Below are positions 57,929 through 64,000 of a stretch of DNA of 64,000 nt, piece by piece. Position numbers and translations under genes: made by a program. The notes under the pieces were generated by a model. The model saw nothing but the letters and a program-made list of their open reading frames with translations, was not told the origin of the DNA and ran no database searches. The DNA comes from Herbaspirillum frisingense (GTDB taxonomy: Bacteria; Pseudomonadota; Gammaproteobacteria; Burkholderiales; Burkholderiaceae_D), in assembly GCA_009914615.1 (NCBI GenBank), contig WNDX01000005.1, positions 1 through 64,000 of the forward strand, in the 5' to 3' direction. Numbering within the stretch: the stretch's first letter is position 1; each line of letters starts with the position of its first letter.

Positions 57929-57953
57929 TATGCCGGCCTGCGCCGGAATCACG
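57929..57953 (-). repeat. REP-like palindromic element, copy A
   Basis: GTATGCCGGCCTGCGCCGGAATCAC contains the arms GCCGG/CCGGA around CCTGCG, the complement orientation of the element at 58251. Such elements are common, dispersed palindromes in proteobacteria. Confidence 0.6.
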
Positions 57954-58045
57954 GTGAGACGTCGATGCGCATTCCCACTCGTGGGAGCGGGCTTTGCGGT
58001 GCGCCATTCGATCCAACTGAGATGAGCCGGTGATGCCAGGAGCGA

Positions 58046-58209
58046 TGCGATAGTCGCCCGATGAGTAAAACAATGCTCATCCGACAGGCAAGGCCACGGC
58101 CGTCCGGGGACAAGGAAATCATCCTCCACGGGATAACAAAATAATCATCCAGGGAATAACGAGATAGCCGTCCGAGGAGCAACGAGACAGTTATCCGGGC
58201 AATAGAAAA
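58046..58209 (+). repeat. Degenerate tandem repeat array, about seven units of 20-27 bp
   Basis: Downstream of pheC successive units share a core TCC followed by GG, an A-rich part with AATAAC or ACAA, and often GAGATAG or GAGACAG. Clearer units: CCGTCCGGGGACAAGG, ATCCTCCACGGGATAAC, ATCATCCAGGGAATAACGAG and CCGTCCGAGGAGCAACGAG. Unit borders are approximate. There is no CRISPR-like regularity, and no gene overlaps it. Confidence 0.55.
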
Positions 58210-58242
58210 AAGGCCGGCGCCAAGAGAATGGCGCCGGCCTTT
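58206..58242 (-). terminator. Intrinsic terminator in the pheC-ppk2 spacer
   Basis: AAAGGCCGGCGCCA, loop, TGGCGCCGGCC then TTTTTT on the minus strand; an 11-12 bp perfect stem with T-runs on both strands. It may serve ppk2 (minus) after the REP-like elements, or pheC. Confidence 0.88.
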
Positions 58243-58250
58243 CTTGCGCC

Positions 58251-58342
58251 GTCATCCCGGCGCAGGCCGGGATCCAGTGGCGCTTGTCATGCCTCGGCCA
58301 CCGTTGAACGACGCTGGGTTCGGGCCTGCGCCGGAACGACGG
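58251..58342. repeat. Pair of REP-like palindromes in opposite orientation, copies B and C
   Basis: Copy B GTCATCCCGGCGCAGGCCGG (58251-58270) and copy C GGCCTGCGCCGGAACGAC (58323-58340) are inverted relative to each other, 50 bp apart, so the transcript could fold into one long hairpin. Copy A at 57929 has the orientation of C. Confidence 0.7.
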
Positions 58343-58478
58343 ATGAAGCGATGGAGCGCGCCCGACGCCTTGAATGGATCGCTGTCCAGCCCCCGCATCA
58401 CCCTCGGCAGGCGAGGAACCCCGACGCCCCTCAAGAAGCCCCGCCACGCCGGCTGCCCGCCACGCCGCTGCCCACTGC

Positions 58479-59291
58479 TCAATCGAACTTGAGCTTCTTC
58501 AACTCCGGTTTCGGATCGGGATACTTGAGCTTCAGCTTCTGCAACGTCTCCAGCACGATATTGGCCACCACCAGATTGCGGTGCGGCTTGGAATCCGCCG
58601 GCACCACATACCACGGCGCGTGCGGCGTGCTGGTGGCGTGCAACGTGTTCTGATAGACCTTCTGATAACTGTCCCAGAACTTGCGCTCGGCCAGATCCTG
58701 GGGGGCGAATTTCCAGTGCTTGTTGGGATCGTCGATCCGCGATTGCAGGCGCGCCTTCTGCTCGTCCTTGGAGATGTGCAGGAACAGCTTCAGCACCACC
58801 GTCCCGGTCTCGGCCAGCATGCGTTCGAAGTCGTTGATCTGCCGGTAGCGGCGCTTGCATTCCTTGTCGTCGATCCAGTCGTGCACGCGGGTGATCAGCA
58901 CATCCTCATAGTGGCTGCGGTTGAAGACGGCGATCTCGCCGGCCACCGGCACTTGCTCATGAATGCGCCACAGGTAATCGTGGGCCAGCTCGATCGCGGT
59001 CGGCGCCTTGAAATTGGCGATGCGAATGCCCTGCGGATTGACGCTCGCAAACACATCGTTGACGGTGCCGTCCTTGCCACTGGTATCCATGCCCTGCAGG
59101 ATCACCAGCACCTTGTGCTTGCGGCCGGCGTAAAGCATCTGTTGCTGCTCGCCGATGGCCGCGGCCAGGCGCGCCGCCTCGGCGCGATCCTTTTCCTTGT
59201 CGCCGCTCGAGAGCGGTTTTTCCGCCGCGCTGGCGTCTTCGATGACGGTCTTGGGATGGACGATGAATTGCGGGGCGATTTTCTTCGGCAT
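58479..59291 (-). CDS. ppk2: Polyphosphate kinase 2 family protein
   Basis: A 270-residue single-domain PPK2. Walker A GMDTSGKDGT is at residues 67-76, Walker B FNRSHYEDVLITRVH near 123, and the lid-containing KRRYRQINDFERMLAETGTV near 145. PPK2 enzymes use polyphosphate to phosphorylate AMP, ADP or GDP; the class (AMP- versus ADP-phosphorylating) cannot be settled by eye. ATG 59291 is preceded by an A/T-rich leader. It stands alone between the repeat-rich spacer and the CoA-binding gene, on the same strand as the latter. Confidence 0.93.
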   Translation of the reverse strand: MPKKIAPQFIVHPKTVIEDASAAEKPLSSGDKEKDRAEAARLAAAIGEQQQMLYAGRKHKVLVILQGMDTSGKDGTVNDVFASVNPQGIRIANFKAPTAIELAHDYLWRIHEQVPVAGEIAVFNRSHYEDVLITRVHDWIDDKECKRRYRQINDFERMLAETGTVVLKLFLHISKDEQKARLQSRIDDPNKHWKFAPQDLAERKFWDSYQKVYQNTLHATSTPHAPWYVVPADSKPHRNLVVANIVLETLQKLKLKYPDPKPELKKLKFD

Positions 59292-59363
59292 GTTGTCTCG
59301 CTATGTCGTTATGAATTGTTTACTGGCTTCTTACCCGGCCCGGCATCCTTGCCTCCTTGCCGT

Positions 59364-59819
59364 TCACAGCACGCCCAGGTCATTGCCCATACGGTGCTCG
59401 ATCTTGATGCACTTGTCCATGATCACCTTCAAACCGGCGGCGCGCGCCTTGGCGGCAGCCTCTTCGTGCTGGATGTCCAGCTGCATCCACACGCATTCGG
59501 CCTGGATGGCGATGGCCTCATCGACCACCGGCGGGATATCGGCCGACTTGCGGAAGCAATCGACGATGGAGATGCGCAGCCCGTCCCTGGCCAGCGCGGC
59601 ATTGGCATCCCGCAGGGTCGCATGGCAATGCTCGCCGAGGATGGTCTGGCCGGCATACATGGGATTGACCGCGACGATGCGATAGCCGGCGTCCTGCATG
59701 TAGGCCGCCACGTCGTAGCTGGCCCGTTCCGGGCGATTGGACAAACCGACCACCGCGATGACCGGCTTGCCGCCGGCGCGGGAGGATGTCTGGGCTGCGT
59801 TGGTGGCGGTGGACGCCAT
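59364..59819 (-). CDS. CoA-binding domain protein
   Basis: A 151-residue Rossmann-fold protein of the CoA_binding_2 (YccU) type. After a Ser/Thr-rich N-terminus, VIAVVGLSNRPERASYDVAA at residues 20-39 and GYRIVAVNPMYAGQTILGEH are typical, as is MDKCIKIEH near the end. ATG 59819 follows CAGGAGAACAGC; a longer frame to 59951 has no similarity. Function of these small proteins is unknown. It is upstream of ppk2 on the same strand, 72 bp away. Confidence 0.88.
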   Translation of the reverse strand: MASTATNAAQTSSRAGGKPVIAVVGLSNRPERASYDVAAYMQDAGYRIVAVNPMYAGQTILGEHCHATLRDANAALARDGLRISIVDCFRKSADIPPVVDEAIAIQAECVWMQLDIQHEEAAAKARAAGLKVIMDKCIKIEHRMGNDLGVL

Positions 59820-60210
59820 GCTGTTCTCCTGTCTCGATGCGGCCTGCGCCGAACGCGCGATCTGGATCAGGCCATATGATCTCAATGATTTGCGCCGTGC
59901 GATTTGGTTCGATTGCGCAGCGGATGCGTGCCGTGGCCGGCCCGCCTGCATTCACTTTAACCGATTGGAGGATTGCCGGCAGGCGGCCGGGTGTTTGTAC
60001 TGCCTGACGGCTCACAGGAGCCACGTCAAGGGGCAATTGATGCAGGGGGAATAGGGAGGCCGCCGAAGTTCGGTCCGAGGCCTCACGCCGGCTCTGATGC
60101 GACCGCAGGATCTTGCCGCGTTATCTTCGCGACGACACGACGAATCAACAAGACAAATCGAACAAGACGACATGGCCGTCGCAAGATTGGTGACACCGCC
60201 ACGCCAATGA
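59820..60210. other. Gene-free spacer between the CoA-binding gene and the atp terminator
   Basis: The 391 bp carry no recognisable gene or RNA. The part near 59820 must hold the promoter of the minus-strand CoA-binding gene. No repeat or hairpin of note was seen. Confidence 0.5.
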
Positions 60211-60236
60211 AAAAAGGCAGCCGAGGCTGCCTTTCT
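60211..60236 (-). terminator. Intrinsic terminator of the ATP synthase operon
   Basis: On the minus strand AAAGGCAGCCTCGGCTGCC then TTTTTT: an 8 bp perfect stem with a short loop and six Ts, 48 bp after the atpC stop. Confidence 0.93.
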
Positions 60237-60283
60237 TGACTTGCTGTCATCGCCTTCCGCGAAACGGAGGCAATGCCGACGCA

Positions 60284-60706
60284 TCAGCGCTTCTGACGCA
60301 ACTTCTGGATCGCGGCCAACTGCGCCACCGCTGCGGCCAGTTCGGCCTGGGCTGCGGCGTGGTCGATCTTGGAATCGCGGTTGGACAGTGCTTCTTCCGC
60401 CAGCCTCTTCGCTTCCGCCGCCTTGGCTTCGTCCAGGTCGGCACCGCGGATCGCGGTGTCGGCCAGCACGGTCACTGCATCCGGCTGCACTTCCAGCAGG
60501 CCGCCGGCCACGAACACGAATTCATCCTGCGCCTGGCCCGGCACCTTGATACGGACGGCACCCGGCTTGATGCGTGTGATCAGCGGAGTGTGGCGGGGAT
60601 AGATACCCAGCTCGCCCGCTTCACCCGGCAACGCGACGAATTCAGCCTCGCCGGAGAAGATTTCCTCTTCCGCCGAAACAACGTCCACGTGAATAGTATG
60701 TGCCAT
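60284..60706 (-). CDS. atpC: F1 ATP synthase epsilon subunit
   Basis: A 140-residue subunit. [20 protein letters not shown] and [20 protein letters not shown] are the beta-sandwich signature, and the C-terminal half ([20 protein letters not shown]) is the two-helix regulatory domain. It links rotor and F1 and inhibits ATP hydrolysis. It is last in the minus-strand operon (atpA-atpG-atpD-atpC visible), 73 bp after atpD, with a terminator following. Confidence 0.96.
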   Translation of the reverse strand: MAHTIHVDVVSAEEEIFSGEAEFVALPGEAGELGIYPRHTPLITRIKPGAVRIKVPGQAQDEFVFVAGGLLEVQPDAVTVLADTAIRGADLDEAKAAEAKRLAEEALSNRDSKIDHAAAQAELAAAVAQLAAIQKLRQKR

Positions 60707-60779
60707 GTCGTTTCCTAGTCGATTGACCGCTCCCGTTCATCAGCAATGCGCGGGAGCGGCGCCGAAAATCAATGAATGC

Positions 60780-62204
<1,425 letters not shown>

Positions 62205-62237
62205 TTAAATTCTGTTTCGCTGCGCTACGCCGGCTGA

Positions 62238-63110
62238 TCAGCCAACCGCGGCCGCGCCGGCAACGATTTCCGACAGCTCTTTGGTAATCGCTGCCTGACG
62301 AGTCTTGTTGTAGACCAACTTCAACTCGCCGATCACGCTACCGGCGTTGTCGCTCGCTGCCTTCATCGCCACCATGCGCGCCGATTGCTCGGACGCCATG
62401 TTTTCCGCGACGGCTTGGTAAATCAGCGCCTCAACGTAACGCACCAGCAGTTCGTCCACCACGGATTGCACATCAGGCTCGTAGATGTAGTCCCAGGAGT
62501 GCGCACCCTCGTCAGCCTTCAGCTTGTCGCTGGTCAGCGGCAGCAGTTGCTGCAGGGTGGCTTCCTGCTTCATCGTGTTGATGAACTTGGTGTACACCAG
62601 GTACACCGCGTCCAGCTTGCCTTCCTGGTAAGCATCGAGCAGCACCTTGACGGGGCCGATCAGCTTTTCCAGGTGAGGCGTATCACCCAATTGCGTCACG
62701 TTGGCGGCCACGCGGGCGCCGATACGATTCAGAAAACCCAGACCCTTGTTGCCGATGGCGACGGATTCGATCGCCTTGCCCTGGCCTTCCAGTTCACGGA
62801 ACTTGGTCGTCATCAGGCGCAGCGAGTTGGTGTTCATGCCGCCGCACAGACCCTTGTCGGTCGTGACGACGATGAAACCAACGCGCTTGGCCGTGTCCTG
62901 CTGGACCATGAACGGGTGCACGTACTCCGGATTGGCCTGCGACAGGTTGGCCGCGATGTTGCGGATCTTGTCGCTGTACGGGCGGGCTGCGTGCATCCGG
63001 TCCTGCGCCCTGCGCATTTTGGATGCCGCGACCATTTCCATCGCCTTGGTGATCTTCTTCGTATTTTCTACGCTTTTGATCTTGCCACGTATCTCTTTAC
63101 CTGTAGCCAT
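62238..63110 (-). CDS. atpG: F1 ATP synthase gamma subunit
   Basis: A 290-residue rotor subunit. N-terminal coiled coil [20 protein letters not shown] and [15 protein letters not shown], the middle [17 protein letters not shown], and C-terminal [35 protein letters not shown] are the family landmarks. It transmits rotation from the c-ring to the alpha/beta ring. It is between atpA (29 bp upstream) and atpD. Confidence 0.97.
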   Translation of the reverse strand: MATGKEIRGKIKSVENTKKITKAMEMVAASKMRRAQDRMHAARPYSDKIRNIAANLSQANPEYVHPFMVQQDTAKRVGFIVVTTDKGLCGGMNTNSLRLMTTKFRELEGQGKAIESVAIGNKGLGFLNRIGARVAANVTQLGDTPHLEKLIGPVKVLLDAYQEGKLDAVYLVYTKFINTMKQEATLQQLLPLTSDKLKADEGAHSWDYIYEPDVQSVVDELLVRYVEALIYQAVAENMASEQSARMVAMKAASDNAGSVIGELKLVYNKTRQAAITKELSEIVAGAAAVG

Positions 63111-63139
63111 GAGTAAGACTCCTTATAGCTTCAGTAAAA

Positions 63140-64000
63140 TTAGTACGCGCCGGATTTCTTGAAGTCAGCGATGGCGGCCGCCAGGGCTGCTTCAGCATCC
63201 TTATCCAGTTGCTTGGTGTCTTCGATCTTCTTCAGCAGGTCGGCATGGCTGGTCTTCACGAAGTTGTGCAGACCGGCTTCGAACGCCAGGATCTTCTTCA
63301 CTTCGACGTCGTCCATGAAGCCCTTGTTGACGGCGAACAGGGAGACGGCCATGATCGAGATCGATTGCGGCGTGTATTGAGCCTGCTTCAGCAGTTCGGT
63401 CACGCGCGCACCGCGGTCCAGCTGCTTGCGGGTGGCTTCGTCCAGATCGGAAGCGAACTGCGCGAACGCAGCCAGTTCACGGTACTGCGCCAAGTCGGTA
63501 CGGATACCGCCGGACAGGCCCTTGATGACCTTGGTCTGGGCAGCGCCACCGACGCGCGACACCGAGATACCGGCGTTGATCGCGGGACGGATACCGGCGT
63601 TGAACAGCGAGGTTTCCAGGAAGATCTGGCCGTCGGTGATCGAGATCACGTTGGTCGGAACGAAGGCGGACACGTCGCCGGCCTGGGTTTCGATGATCGG
63701 CAGTGCGGTCAGCGAGCCGGTCTGGCCCTTGACTTCGCCGTTGGTGAACTTCTCGACGTAGTCGGCGTTCACGCGGGCAGCACGTTCCAGCAGACGGCTG
63801 TGCAGATAGAAGACGTCGCCCGGGTAGGCTTCGCGGCCCGGCGGACGGCGCAGCAGCAGCGACACCTGACGGTAAGCCACGGCTTGCTTGGACAGATCGT
63901 CATACACGATCAGGGCGTCTTGACCGCGGTCGCGGAAGTATTCGCCCATGGCGCAACCCGAGTAGGCCGACACGTATTGCATCGCAGCCGATTCGGAGGC
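63140..64000 (-). CDS. atpA: F1 ATP synthase alpha subunit, 3' part (cut by the window edge)
   Basis: The C-terminal 286 residues of the alpha subunit. The visible frame runs from the right edge ([16 protein letters not shown]) through [40 protein letters not shown] and [20 protein letters not shown] to the end ADFKKSGAY. The P-loop and start lie outside. It binds non-catalytic nucleotide and completes the catalytic sites with the beta subunit. Further upstream genes (atpH, atpF, atpE, atpB) are expected to the right of the window. Confidence 0.97.
   Translation of the reverse strand, partial: ASESAAMQYVSAYSGCAMGEYFRDRGQDALIVYDDLSKQAVAYRQVSLLLRRPPGREAYPGDVFYLHSRLLERAARVNADYVEKFTNGEVKGQTGSLTALPIIETQAGDVSAFVPTNVISITDGQIFLETSLFNAGIRPAINAGISVSRVGGAAQTKVIKGLSGGIRTDLAQYRELAAFAQFASDLDEATRKQLDRGARVTELLKQAQYTPQSISIMAVSLFAVNKGFMDDVEVKKILAFEAGLHNFVKTSHADLLKKIEDTKQLDKDAEAALAAAIADFKKSGAY

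Noticed and set aside
58046-58209. Repeat array considered as a CRISPR
   Set aside because: Units are degenerate, of uneven length and contiguous, without unique spacers; no cas gene is in the window.

Overview
The window looks like chromosomal DNA of a high-GC betaproteobacterium. Gene content, protein sequences and the SlyX/RdgC/DinB, PrkA-YeaH-SpoVR, Lrp-RocD and ATP synthase arrangements fit Oxalobacteraceae, most likely Herbaspirillum or a close relative. This is inferred from remembered protein families; no search was run. Nearly everything is core or metabolic chromosome. There is no prophage, plasmid, CRISPR array or complete insertion sequence; the only sign of a mobile element is at the left edge, where the start of pckG (GTP-dependent PEP carboxykinase) is cut off by what looks like an IS terminus.

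Layout. 1-7.6 kb: broken pckG, LysR regulator, MDR oxidoreductase, D-2-hydroxyacid dehydrogenase, an unknown protein, a one-domain asparaginase, and a divergent LysR/YeiH pair with a palindromic operator. 7.6-19.2 kb: AtaL-like protein, Rep helicase, a polar amino-acid ABC binding protein followed by a permease broken by one in-frame amber codon, a flavoprotein, slyX, dinB, rdgC, a TetR regulator with a palindromic operator, and a stand-alone EF-G gene. 19.3-22.6 kb: MFS carrier, class II aldolase and LysR regulator. 22.7-28.0 kb (minus strand): tRNA-Asp, nitroreductase, a candidate C-rich small RNA, then rpmH-rnpA-yidD-yidC-mnmE. 28.0-29.5 kb: 1.48 kb without a gene. 29.5-35.0 kb: prkA-yeaH-spoVR and a LON-domain protein. 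35-45.2 kb: MarC, MFS, a small WGR protein, metH divergent from an MTA/SAH nucleosidase, and an arginine/citrulline module (amidinohydrolase, rocD, Lrp-type regulator). 45.2-53.4 kb (minus strand): argS, SPOR protein, dsbA, SDR, fmt, a membrane protein and priA. 53.4-54.1 kb: a 704 bp intergenic region made of two roughly 367 bp direct repeats carrying DnaA boxes. 54.1-64 kb: hemE, gabD, pheC, a repeat-rich spacer, ppk2, a CoA-binding protein, and the end of the ATP synthase operon (atpA-atpG-atpD-atpC; atpA runs off the right edge).

Functional links. MetH and the nucleosidase share a divergent promoter region and handle opposite sides of the SAM cycle. The amidinohydrolase, RocD and Lrp-type regulator form an arginine/citrulline to glutamate-semialdehyde module. 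RpmH, RnpA, YidD, YidC and MnmE form the conserved cluster that in many bacteria adjoins dnaA and oriC, but dnaA is absent here and the 1.48 kb beside rpmH shows no DnaA box. The DnaA boxes lie instead 25 kb away between priA and hemE, reminiscent of the hemE-linked origin of alphaproteobacteria. Most housekeeping genes in the right half are on the minus strand. That would fit an origin to the right of the window and argues some caution about calling 53.4-54.1 kb the main origin.

The most interesting signals are: (1) the duplicated DnaA-box region between priA and hemE together with the missing dnaA beside rpmH; (2) a perfect 12 bp hairpin followed by a T-run inside the rnpA reading frame, a possible attenuator setting the L34:RnpA ratio; (3) a candidate small RNA with C-rich anti-Shine-Dalgarno segments downstream of mnmE; (4) the amber-interrupted permease; (5) a degenerate repeat array and REP-like palindromes downstream of pheC.
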